DNA of 19,829 bases from Prototheca cutis (taxonomy: Eukaryota > Chlorophyta > Trebouxiophyceae > Chlorellales > Chlorellaceae). Positions 8,068 to 18,318 of this stretch are shown here, in pieces. The position numbers and the translations under genes are program-made. The first letter of the stretch is position 1; each line of letters begins with the position of its first letter. The notes under the pieces were generated by a model that did not search any database, had not been told where the DNA came from, and worked only from the letters and a program-made list of their open reading frames with translations. The DNA lies in assembly GCA_002897115.2 (NCBI GenBank), contig BCIH01000001.1:1124476-1144304 (forward strand), written 5' to 3'.

Positions 8068-8967
8068 AGATCACGTAATCCTACGCGACCCTAGGATCCT
8101 CGGTTGATGTCCGGGCTGGATTTTTCGGCTTGATATTGTGCTGGTGCCTTGGCACCAACGCAAACCCAAGCCACTTGGATGGCACAACCGCCAGCCTCAC
8201 AGAAAAGCCACACCTCGACCTTGACACATAAAAGAGCTGCACAGGAAACCCAGGTGCCGATTTGTGCGAATGCCGTCTGCATTTCGCTGCAGGAGACTGC
8301 TGTACAGGTGGCCCCTTGCAGCCTGAAAACCAAAACCACTCTTGTATCCCTGTGTGAAATGAGACTCTACTCATGCAACCGAAATGAACAGAGGATCAGG
8401 ATATGGCAGCATGCTTGTGAAATGAGAGGAGTAGGTTTCAACCTGAGATGCCGGGCGGCTATGCTCCGTGCTTGCTGTCAGTCCTGTTTCCCAGCGTGGA
8501 TGGTGCCTTGTCAACACAACGTTTGGAATACTTGATCTTGGTGTATAATAGGCACCATGCATGCCTTGGATGCCTGGTTTCCTGGCAGCTTCAATTGACA
8601 GCTCCGGTGGGCGAGCCGAATGCGTTCAACACCCATGCGCAACTCAGAGCCGACCGAGGACACTAGCCAAGTCCAACGAGGTACAATTCATCGGCGTGTT
8701 GAGGCAGTGGGCTGCACTCCCTTGATTTTGAGCGGATGGTATTGTTTCCGGTCTGGCACAGAGGATGCTGACGGGGAGATCCCAACATGGAAGCTACGGG
8801 GCAGTCGCCCAATGAGGTCACTGTCGGATCAAGCCTTGACTGGCTCTGTGGTCGCGCATTTCTCTCTTTTACTTCGCTGCTGAAAGGTAACATGTGCATT
8901 TGATTGGTTTTGCTTCCGTTTGGAGTGAACCACGGCTTCCCCGGATCACGCTGGGAACAGCTGCCCG
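8068..8967. other. Region between permuted tRNA and first transporter, no supported gene
   Basis: I find no domain-bearing frame on either strand. It should contain the upstream region of the tRNA (minus strand) and the promoter and 5' UTR of the transporter starting at 8968. No repeat or RNA gene was recognised. Confidence 0.45.
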
Positions 8968-11457
8968 ATGAGCGCAACCCAGCGTGCCCTGGCAGGGACC
9001 ACGCCGGCTGGGGATGCTTCGGGCCCTGCCAGCTGGCGTCAGACTCCCCACATGCCCCAACAAACTCGAACCACTAATGTGTTCATCAGGTATGTGATCG
9101 TATCATATAGGCGTGACAGGGGATCATTACGTCATGTGCGTGGCGCAATTATCGCGGGTAGAAATTCATGCGTTTCGGACTGGGGGTCTCGGATTCTCAT
9201 GCCCCCGCCTTCCCACCTCACACATGTCCCAGGTTCTGGAAATGGGTCCTGTCCTTTGCGGTAGGCTGCGGCGGCGGCGGTGGTTTTTCTGAGGAATGTT
9301 CCCTCGTGCCAATGAAACAGTGTGGGCGAGGCGCCAGAACGTTTTGACCGCGATGGCGGGTGCTGATCCCTGCCCCACCACCTCGATGCAGATCCCCGGG
9401 CTGGGCATGTTTGCTGAGGCCTATTTCGTCTTCTCCATTGGCAACGTCAAGCCCATTTTCGTAGTGAGTGCGGGGTCTCTGGGGGGGAGAGGGGGAGGGG
9501 GGGCCGCAGGAGGGGGACGGGACTTGTCGGCGCATCGGGCGCCGCCGCTCCTGCTGCAGACAATCCGAAACTTTAGCAAACTTTTACTAAGCCTCAGCAT
9601 GACATTGCTTTTTGTGCACCAGTCACCCAACATTCTCAATCCGCATGACACACACCTGCAGGCTCTGTACCCCGAGTGTTGGGTGACGTACGAAACGTGC
9701 AACAGCAACTTGTCAGACTCGCTGAATTACTCCCAGATTTCAGGCATCATCGCAGGACAGCTGTCCATCGGCTTCCTGGCCGACCGCCTGGGCCGCAAGG
9801 TGGGCTCCATCCTCACCGCCTCGATTATGCTTCTGTTTGGCGTCTTGGTCACGGCATCGTCGGGCTCCGACTCCGGGAACCTGTTCATCATGTTCACCGT
9901 CTGCCAGGCGCTCTTCGGTTTCGGTCTTGGCGGGGTGAGCACGCGCTTGCTGGCTAGGGAAATGCTGAAGGAGTCGGTTCTGCTGGCAAGGAAACTTCAA
10001 TGGCCGCTCTTTCTTCCTCCCCTCGCCCCACCCCCCGGGGGATGCTCCACCACCNCCATGACCNTCAACAACTACCAATAAACTGACCATGCAGGAGTTC
10101 CCTGTGGCCTCCGCCTCTGCCAACGAGCGTGCGGAGCAGACGCAGGGCCTGCAGGCCCGGCGTGGCGAGACGGTGGTGCTGGTGTTTTCGATGCAGGGCT
10201 GGGGTAACCTGCTCAACACCGTGNTCCTGCTGTCCAGCCTGGCGGGCTTCGGGCAGTACGTGCCCCCTTATTCAGATTANGCCCTGGAGGTGACGTGGCG
10301 TCTGAGCTACGCGCTGGGCCTGGTGCCCCTGGCCTACATGCTCTGGCACCGCGTGTTTCGGCTCAAGGAATCGACGGTCTGGCGCGAGAAGCGTGAGAAA
10401 CTCAAGGCGGGAGTGGACGGCGCGGCGTGGAGCAGGCGGAAAACCAAATTACTCGCCCGGCACTACTGGCATCGCGTGGCCGGCGGCGCGGCATGCTGGT
10501 TTGTGTGGGACTTTGCGTATTACGGCAACAAGCTCTTCCAAAACTCATTCATCGAGGCCATCAACCCGGGCGCGGGGATGCTGACCGTGTTGGAGTGGAC
10601 GCTGCTCAACGCCGCGGTAGCTCTACTGGGTCTGTACGCCGCGGCCTTCACCATCGACCGGCAGTGGATGGGCCGCAAGCGCATGCAGGCGCAGGGCTTT
10701 GGCTGGATGTGCGTGCTGTTCCTGGCCTCGGGCGTCGCATATCAAAAGCTCCTGGAACCGCGGCTCCAGGGTCTGTTTCAGTTTCTGTACTATTTCTCGA
10801 CATTTTGGGGCCAGTTTGGGCCCAACGCCACCACCTGGCTCCTGCCCGCGGAGATCATCCCCACCGAGGCGCGCTCCATGTGCCACGGCCTGGCCGCCGC
10901 AGTGGGCAAGGCGGGGGCGCTGGCCGCAGGCATCCTGTTTGGCCGCGTGTCGGATCGCACCAAGTTCCTGCTNTCGGGCGGCGCGAGTGCCGTGGGCGTG
11001 GTGCTGACCGCGCTGCTGGTGCCAGACCTGACAGGGCTCGACCTGGCNGAGGGGGACGAGCGATGGATCTCCATCGTCGAGGCAAGATGTTGTCGGCGGC
11101 TGGTGGGGTGNGCAGATGCGGTGTCGGCTGGACTGGGGACACGACCCAAAAACAAACAGACGCCCGCCACTTCCTCCACACACAAAACAGGACAAAGGTG
11201 TCGAGTATGTCGGGCCTGCGGTGGCGCCGCGCCANCTGTCTGCCTTTGAGCGGCTCCAGCTGCGATGGAGGAAGCGGGGGGATGGGGCAGTGCCCACGGG
11301 CCCTGCCGGCTCCGCCGTCCCGNNCATGGCCCCCGAGCAGGGCATCGGGACGGCCATCCAACTTCCGGTCCACGTCCAAGCTGGCACTGCCGGCCCCCGG
11401 CGCTCTGCTGGCATCGACGCGCCGTCGCCGCAAGACACTCGTGTCAGTCCCGCATGA
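8968..11457 (+). CDS. Phosphate:H+ symporter-like MFS transporter, upstream copy, 6 exons
   Basis: Exons 8968-9089, 9233-9260, 9392-9463, 9662-9934, 10095-11081 and 11191-11457 give 582 residues, assuming each N restores the residue seen in the downstream paralogue (TAN at 10278 must be Tyr). The family is the phosphate:H+ symporter (Pht1/Pho84-like) branch of the MFS in the plasma or an inner membrane, with about 12 helices. Visible hallmarks are GLGMFAEAYFVFSIGN in helix 1, GQLSIGFLADRLGRK in the helix 2-3 loop, GGEFPVASASANERAE in helix 4, MQGWGN, WFVWDFAYYG and FGPNATTWLLPAEIIPTEAR. Asn, Gln, Trp and Asp contact positions known from the fungal transporter PiPT are kept, but the helix-1 and helix-4 Asp are Glu, and the neighbouring helix-4 Tyr is Phe (residue 167). 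The last intron (11082-11190) has a gc donor (GAG then gcaaga) and an acaaaacag acceptor. The C-terminal tail from about residue 525 diverges from the downstream copy. Phosphate is the likely substrate; glycerophosphodiester or another organic phosphate is possible. Confidence 0.85.
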
Positions 11458-12475
11458 CAGATGTGCTTGCTTGCGAGGGGAAATTTTGTCCGTGCCGAGA
11501 TTCTGTCCCGAAATTTATCCTTTTGGCGGTAGTGCTCTGCTCTGCGAGCTAACGTGCACTGAATTGTTCATGTATTGTTTTTAAGATCTTGATCCGAATG
11601 GACNCGTTATGCGCTTCCTAAGTATGAATCACGTACTGGTTGTGATGCAAGGACGTCGCGGAGAGTGTGGGNGCTGACGCTGCTGCGTCGCTGCCCCCGT
11701 GNGTCGCACGTACTTGTTTGTAATGCGCTGGAGGCGAAAAAGTACTCATGGGCCATGGAATTCGCCCGGTAAAGATGAGATCTGATCGAACGACGATTGC
11801 TGAAAATTGATCTGTGTTTGTGGGCGCTGTCCAATCTGATGGTGAAATTCTCGGAGTATATTCCGTACGAGCTGGCGTCTTTCTCTCACAGTGCCAAACC
11901 AGAGCAAATGGAACTGAGGATAGGACATGCCGTCATAGGCATGTTACAAAAATTAAGGCTTTCATGAATGAGTATAAACACATGCACGCGATCACAGGGC
12001 GCTACTTGGATGAGAATATTCTCACGGGTTTGCGCTGGCTTGAAACGTGTAGGGGCAGGCCTCGCGCGGCCCGGGCCGACGAAGCGAGTTTCGCGGCCCA
12101 GCACGCAGCACGCGGGGTGTCTGGATTCCGAATCTTCTGTCCCTGTGCGTCGAATCAGTCGTCAAGCCGCTCATCAGAGGGCAGGCATGCACCAATGAAT
12201 GCATTTGCAGTATGATGAAAGCAACGAAGGACTCATACGTGGCTTCTGCGGAGGCGACGACATGAAGGGTGTAAGATCGAGGCGTCAGTGACGGGAGATT
12301 GCTTTCCACCTGGAAAAGCATCTTTTGGCATCTTGCACCATCTCCATTCCCCGCGGATCACGACGTCCTTGGAAGTCGGCCGCCGCTCTAAAGTCCCTCT
12401 AGGGTCAAGTTTGCCCCATATTTCAAGATATTCGATCCTTTTTGGGCGCTGGAGTACCCACCGAAGCGCGCCACA
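11458..12475. other. Spacer between the two transporter copies
   Basis: About 1 kb holds the 3' UTR of the upstream copy and the promoter and 5' UTR of the downstream copy. Open frames here have no recognisable domain. The spacer is less GC-rich than the flanking exons. I found no remnant of a third transporter copy or of a mobile element. Confidence 0.5.
11719..11723 (+). promoter_or_regulatory. Candidate TGTAA poly(A) signal of upstream transporter
   Basis: It is the first TGTAA I noticed after the stop at 11457, about 260 bases away, which is an acceptable 3' UTR length for green algae. Support is the motif only. Confidence 0.35.
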
Positions 12476-14766
12476 ATGAGCCAGACCGGGCAGCCCAAGG
12501 GCGAAGCCCAGGACTTCCTTCACGAGAATGGCAAGGTCAAGGTCTACAACGCTGCCACGCACAACCTGGCCGAGNCCGAGGAGGATGCGTCGTATGAGGT
12601 CCAGAAGTCCAGGAACGCTTTCCTGAGGTGAGGACGTGACTCGTGCTGGCTAGAGGTTTTCTCCACCGGGCAGGGTTTTGTCGTCTCTGCCTTTGGAGTG
12701 GGGGCGAGATTCGGTCCAGCGTGGGCCTCAGTGACGTAATGGAATGTGAAAAATGGCGTAGGCCTTGGGTTGGCGTTGATTTTTGCACTGCGTTTTGGTG
12801 CCCCAATCGAGTAATCGGACCCTCGCGCCGCATGAGGGCTGGACACTGTGGCGGCTCGCTCTCCATGCAAATCCGGGGGGATTTGCAAATGCCCCGGAAG
12901 GGCCCGGGCAGCCCTTGCCCTCGCGGGAGTTTTTCCTAACATTTGTATCACTTTTTCTTGACTCAATTTTGCAGGTTCTTCTACTGGGTGATCTCCTTTG
13001 TGGTGAGTGGAGGGCTTGGGTAGGGCTTTGGGACTGTATCGCCAGGCTGGTGCGACGCCCTCCGTTAACACCCTCCGCAACTTGTCATCCGCCCCTCTCC
13101 CCTGCAGATCCCCGGTCTGGGTATGTTCTCTGAGGCTTACTTTGTCTTCTCCATCGGTAACCTGAAGCCCATCTTCCAGGTGCGCATTTTTTTGATCCTT
13201 TCGCTGTGCGCAAGGGACCGCAGGCGAGGCACATGCCTGCGCACTCGCGAGCCCGCGTCTGGCGCAGTGTTGCGCACGCTCCATGCGCCCACTCGTGCAC
13301 ACGCATTCACCGCACGACATCCCACTTCCAACTCCTTGCAGACTCTGTACCCCGAGTGCTGGAAGACTGCGCTGACGTGCAGCACGAACTTGAGCGACTC
13401 GCTCAACTACTCGCAAGTGTCCGGTATCATTGCCGGCCAGCTGTTCATCGGCTTCTTCGCGGACCGCATCGGCCGCAAGTACGGCTCCATCCTGACGGCC
13501 TCCATCATGTTGCTGTTTGGTATCCTGATCACGGCTTCGTCTGGCTCCAGCGACCAGAACCTGTTCATCATGTTCACCGTCTGCCAGGCGCTGTTTGGCG
13601 TGGGTGTCGGCGGCGAGTACCCCGTGGCCTCCACCTCGGCCAACGAGCGCGCGGAGCAGACCAAGCACCTGCAGAACCGCCGCGGCGAGACCGTCGTCTG
13701 CGTGTTCTCCATGCAGGGCTGGGGCAACCTGTTCAACACCCTCATCATCCTGTCCATCATGGCCGGGTTTAACCAGTACGGGCCCCCCTACGACGACTAC
13801 GCGCTGGAGGTGACGTGGCGTCTGAGCTACGCGCTGGGTCTGCTGCCCCTGCTCTTCATCTGGTACTGGCGTGTGTTCCAGCTGCGCGAGTCTGCGGTGT
13901 GGAAGAAGAAGCGCGAGTCGCTCAAGTCGATGGGCAAGGGCACGCGCTTTGGCGCGCGCAAGACCAAGCTGCTGCTCTGGTTCTACTGGCACCGCGTGGC
14001 CGGCACGGCCCTGTCGTGGTTTGTGTGGGACTTTGCCTTCTACGGCAACAAGCTGTTCCAGTCGACCTTCATCAAGATCATCAACCCCGGCGCGGGCCTG
14101 CTCCAGGTGCTGGAGTGGACGCTGCTCAACTCGTCCGTCGCCCTGATCGGCTACTACTTTGCCGCCTTCACCATTGACAAGACCTGGATGGGGCGCAAGC
14201 GCATGCAGATGATGGGCTTTGCCTGGATGTGCGTGCTGTTCCTCATCTGCGCGGGTGCCTACNACAAGCTGCTGGAGCCGGCCAACATCCACGCCTTCCA
14301 GTTCCTGTACTACTTCTCGTCCTTCTGGGGCCAGTTTGGACCCAACGCCACCACCTGGCTCCTGCCCGCGGAGATCATCCCCACCGAGGCCCGCTCCATG
14401 TGCCACGGTTTTGCCGCCGCCGTCGGCAAGGCCGGCGCCCTCGTGGCCGGCGTCGTGTTCGGCGAGGTCGACGACCGCACCAAGTTCTGGATCTCCGGTG
14501 CCTGCGGCGCTGCCGGCGTCGTCGTTACCTTCATCACCATCCCCGACCTGACGGGCCTGGACCTCAAGGAGGGCGACATGCGCTGGCTCGCCATTGTGGA
14601 CGGTGACCACGAGGAGTACACGGGCCCGGCTATCAGCAGCCGCCACCTGTCCTTCCTGGAGAAGGTCGCGTACCGCTTCCAGCGCCGCTATGATCCCAAC
14701 TCTTCCAGCCTTAGCCCCACCGCCGGCGACGAGTCCCCGGTCGCCACCAAGCCCGCCGACGAGTGA
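12476..14766 (+). CDS. Phosphate:H+ symporter-like MFS transporter, downstream copy, 4 exons
   Basis: Exons 12476-12627, 12975-13002, 13108-13179 and 13342-14766 give 558 residues. The start ATG follows ccacaatg and opens an acidic, soluble N-terminus of about 50 residues. Predicted contact residues, by comparison with fungal PiPT, are Glu69 (helix 1, Asp in PiPT), Glu176 and Tyr177 (in GGEYPVAS, Asp-Tyr in PiPT), Gln209 (MQGWGN), Trp310 and Asp314 (WFVWDFAFYG) and Asn419 (FGPNATTW). Asp125 and Arg129 sit in the MFS loop motif GFFADRIGRK. The Glu-for-Asp substitutions are shared with the upstream paralogue, so they mark this clade rather than a defect. Length, about 12 helices and a central charged loop near 275-300 fit an intact symporter. 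The C-terminus is Ser/Pro-rich. Direct phosphate transport is the best guess. One N (14264) falls in a codon that is probably Asn, Asp, Tyr or His. The antisense strand is open for 870 codons but is a shadow. Confidence 0.9.
12866..12887 (+). repeat. Perfect inverted repeat in intron 1 of the downstream transporter
   Basis: TGCAAATCC and GGATTTGCA flank a GGGG loop, a perfect 9-bp stem. It lies in the 347-base first intron, followed by a G/C-rich stretch of partly self-complementary sequence. The left arm with its preceding base contains the octamer ATGCAAAT. Function is unknown. Confidence 0.5.
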
Positions 14767-16052
14767 AAACGGACTCCCATATATTGAGTAGCATGGCAGA
14801 ACCCCGAAGCTGGGTGTGCCGGGGTCGACAGAACACTGGCGGCTCGGCCGACCTGCCAGCCCGCTACACTGTAGAACGAATGGAAACCACCGGCATCCCG
14901 GCGGCAACCTCCCAACCGGTGGCTCCCCCAAACTTGTTGCATGAGGGCCCCTTTTGACTGGCGTGCNGCCATCTGCGGCCGCCGAGTGGCCCGGCAGAGG
15001 GGCGGGGCGCCNCGCGGCGCCTCGCACCCGAGCCAGGTGCCATCGAGTGATGACCTGGAACTTGTGAAACACCCGGAGNGGAGCGTGCATGGCCTCTGCT
15101 TTTGAATGCCCATGGGCATCCCACCTGCGTGCACGCGCCGGAGAAAACCCACCCACCCCTGCCCCGATTCTCTATGGCTCCGCTTGCCAAGGGGAGGCCA
15201 ACCCCGTCGCCCGCCTGCCCCCGCGGGTTGCGGTGGTCGAGCCTCGACTTGTGCCATTGCATTGCGTCACCTTTGCAGCCCATCCGCCACTTGCAAGCAG
15301 CCGCCTACTACTTTCTTGTTTTTTGCTCAGCGACTCTGCTCAACCTAACTGCTCAAATTTCGCCTGGTCTTGGAACGCCGGCACCTGCCTTGCCTCATCC
15401 TCAATGCAGTTGTGTGTGGCCCTTTTGATGGCGAGAGACTCATTGCACCATGTCAACGTGAATAACACGCATGCAGCTGGTCAGGAAGTAGGCGGTGAGT
15501 GGGAAGGGGCCCACAGGAACACGGGACAACCAGACGTGCCATTGCGACCTGGTTCTGGTGTGGACTTTTCGTTCGAAGATGATCCACCTCTGTGTGCTCT
15601 ACTCCCGCTGTGTTGAGGTAAAGAGGTCGGGACTGGGCATGCCTAGTGTCCAAGCGGGTTGATTTCCTGTTTGGAGGGTCTCGCGCGTGCCATCGCATTT
15701 CTGGGAAGGGCTCCTGCAGAGAGTACGAGACTGGACACCTGTTCGCAGACAAACTCGATTCGAATAAGGTCCGAGTATCCATGGCATCGATGCACCTTTT
15801 CCACACCTCATGTCGGTGACCATGTGCAGTCAATGCGGCCAGGTTTCCCTTGCTTGGCGAGGTGGGTGGTGTGATCACCTCTGGCGCCCGGATCTCCGCG
15901 CGGAGAGTCGCGGCAGGGACTGCNCCCGATCGCAGGCCTGCCAGGCCAAACTCCTCGGGCATTCCACGCCCGAGGCAACGTCAGCCATTACAGACTTACA
16001 GAACGTCGGCGAGGCTCGGATCGACTGTGGGAAAGGTCGTCACCCCGGCTAC
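14767..16052. other. Region after the transporter pair, no supported gene
   Basis: About 1.3 kb. It contains the 3' UTR of the downstream transporter, including a near-match TGTAG around 14870, and the upstream region of the gene at 16053. Frames at 15089-15616 (+) and 15453-15962 (-) are open but have no recognisable domain, conserved-looking motif or matching splice sites. I see no RNA gene. Confidence 0.45.
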
Positions 16053-17868
16053 ATGTCTGTCGACATGNGCACGGTCGCGCCTGCGGCACCAGCTCCCGAG
16101 GCCTCTTTGCCCGACCATTCCGAGCCAGAGGGTCCCATAAAATCACACATGCACCCCCTGGCCGCCAACACNATCGCCGTTTCCCTCGCTGGNCTGGGCT
16201 GGGCCCTGTGGCTGGTGGAGCGGTTTGGGGNCAGGGGCAGCCGACCAGATCCATCCAGGTGGGGGTGATGGGCTGGGGGCTGCNGCCAAGNGACTGGACA
16301 TCGCAGCCATTTGGAAGTTATTTCTGAAACCGGAACGATTGCCTTGATGAGAGAGTGGAACCCACGACTTCCTGTTGAACCAACCCTCATGCAGCAAGGC
16401 TGGTGCCACTGCACCCCAACAGCCGTCGGCCGCAGCCGGCAACGCGGCGGCCGCAGCGCGGTCTCTACCCCGCGCCCGTGCTTCCAGGATCAGCGAAATC
16501 TCTGATCCTGGCACCCTGACTGACTACGGTCGGCACGAGGAGCACCTGCAGCAGCTGGCATTCCAGCTGGCCACCCTCAAGGCCCAGGTGAGACGTGGCG
16601 TGCGTTCGCGTGAGGCTTGGATGGATGACAAAACAAGCAGAATCAAACAAACAGCACTCCTATTCCCCCTAACCGCAAACATCCAGGTGTTATCTCAGCA
16701 GAGCGAGGATCAAATAGGGACCAAGGTGACTGGCACCGAGGTCGCCTCTCGCCAGGCGTCCCAATCAAAGGCCAAGCCTGCGATGCCCAGCATGAGTCAA
16801 TCGATCGGACAGGATGGGTTGCGGCGACCCGGCCGTGACGAACAAGGTCTGCTGCCAGCCCGCCGCCGCTGTGCCCTGGAAAATCCCAAAGCTTCTTCTA
16901 GTGCTCCTGCATTTCTGGCAACAAGCCCTGCTTGCCCCGCACTGGGGCAGGGCCAGGCTTGCCCCGAGCTCCTGGCAGCAGACCGTCCCACGTCCCCCTC
17001 CCTCTCGGCTGATGGACGGAGCAGTGTGGCCTCCACGACGTTGCCGGTGCATGGGGCGAAGAAGGTTCGTCCCCGGATCCCTGACCCGCGCGATCTTCTG
17101 GCCCAGGACGCCGAGCTGGCAGACGTCGAGAACTGGCTCGTGGGCGCCGAGCTGGCCATGGGGCATCCGNCCTGCGACCCTGGCGCCGACAGTCCAGCGT
17201 CATCGACCGCTGGCACGGGGACGCTGACGGCAGCGACGGCTCAGTGGTTCCAATTGTCTCCAGCACGCCACAGGGCGGGGCCGCACGAGGCGCAGCCCAA
17301 CTCCAACCCGCAGACTGGCACCTCACCTTCTTCCTCCTGCTCTTCCTCCGCCAAGCTCATCACACCAGTGCGTGGCAACATGCGGCCGGAGGGCACGGAT
17401 GTTCATGGGACCACCGGGCCAACGCCGGCTGTCACTCCCTGTCCCAGGCCTCGAGGTGCTGACCGCCGTGGTGCTGCGAGCCGGTGCCTGGCGTTGGACC
17501 TGGACACCCAGACCTACGGTGTCAGAGCCCTGCAAGGTTTGTGCACGTGTGGGAGTGATGTGAAGTGTGGCAGGGAAATTCTGGGCCAGTTGACTGGAGA
17601 GGGTACTCAGTACGGCTCCAAACGCGAGTCAACGGCCCCATGCGACATGCAGCACAACACCCATCATTGGCACTGCGCAAACACAGCAATCACCACCGCC
17701 ATTACAGAGGGCATCTCTGGCAACAGGATTGGGACACCCTCGCCACCAAGCCGGATCCCGAGGCCGGTTCCTCATGCGGATTCGAGCCCCTGCAGTGACG
17801 CCACCTCTGTTGCANCCTTGACCGCCGGTTCATCGAGAATCCCGCGTCCGAGGAGAGTGCTGTCGTGA
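16053..17868 (+). CDS. Unrecognised protein with one membrane segment and SxIP motifs
   Basis: Proposed exons are 16053-16258, 16395-16587 and 16687-17868, about 526 residues. Intron 1 (donor gtgggg, acceptor catgcag) leaves phase 2 and rejoins the long frame exactly. Intron 2 (gtgaga to catccag) is 99 bases, a multiple of three with no in-frame stop. The N-terminus, with starts possible at 16053 or at the ATG at 16149, carries a hydrophobic segment around residues 37-52 (IAVSLA then LGWALWLVERFG) that could be a membrane anchor. An Ala-rich linker, a short coiled-coil-like helix (HEEHLQQLAFQLATLKAQ) and long Ser/Pro/Ala-rich low-complexity sequence follow. The better-ordered piece DAELADVENWLVGAELAMG lies around 17107-17160. 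Near the C-terminus PPSRIPRP and SSRIPRPRR match the SxIP pattern that binds EB1 at microtubule tips. A donor-like ag/gtttgt at 17536 could start another intron, so the C-terminal part is less certain. No family recognised. Confidence 0.5.
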
Positions 17869-18318
17869 CTCACAAGCTGGCATTCGATGGATCTGGGCGA
17901 AGAGCAACGACCGACGAGCTGGGGAGGCGATACGGAGGACTCTGCAGCGGGCGAGGGTGTCTTAGAAAACATAGAGGTTCAGCAAAGGTTGTATTCACTT
18001 GCAAGGTTATCCAAGCATGAGTGATGGATGCACAAGATATTTTTGCGGGATGGCATGGGTGCAAACAGACGACAACCCCGTCCAAATGGGGGAAGAGTTG
18101 ATGGCCAAACAGAGCCAGCAAGTGGACATTTCAACTTCGGACGGGCCCGCGCTNGCCCGGAGTCCCATCCCCTATTGGCCCCGCGAGAGAACTCGACGCC
18201 TAGGATATCAGCACCACGGATCGGCTCCAAGCTTGAGGAATCACATGCACAACGCAATGCAATGTGCTGATCGAGCAGCTGGATATGTGATCAGGGGAAC
18301 GGGGCAAGCCTGTGGAGG
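17869..18318. other. Intergenic region upstream of SDF2
   Basis: No supported gene. It should hold the 3' UTR of the preceding gene and the promoter and 5' UTR of SDF2. The open frames show no domain. No exact TGTAA signal was found for the preceding gene. Confidence 0.45.

Noticed and set aside
8033..8089. A conventional minus-strand tRNA using TCGCGTA as the 5' acceptor strand
   Set aside because: Only 24 bases would remain between acceptor and T arm, too few for a D arm and anticodon arm. The permuted arrangement gives a complete tRNA with perfect stems.
11814..12215. Open frame of 133 codons in the spacer between transporters
   Set aside because: No recognisable domain and no supporting splice or start context. 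It is more likely 5' flanking sequence of the downstream copy.
14880..15020. Short inverted repeats such as ccaccgg/ccggtgg and ggcgcc repeats after the downstream transporter
   Set aside because: Short self-complementary strings are expected by chance in sequence this GC-rich.
12544..15156. Very long (870-codon) antisense open frame opposite the downstream transporter
   Set aside because: It mirrors a real, well-conserved gene with GC-rich third positions, crosses that gene's introns and contains no recognisable domain. It is a shadow frame.
15089..15962. Overlapping open frames on both strands after the transporter pair
   Set aside because: Composition is not protein-like, no domain is visible, and no phase-compatible splice sites connect them to neighbours.
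17772..17800. T-loop-like string (gattcgagcccc)
   Set aside because: No matching acceptor, D arm or anticodon arm nearby; it lies in the open frame of the unknown gene.
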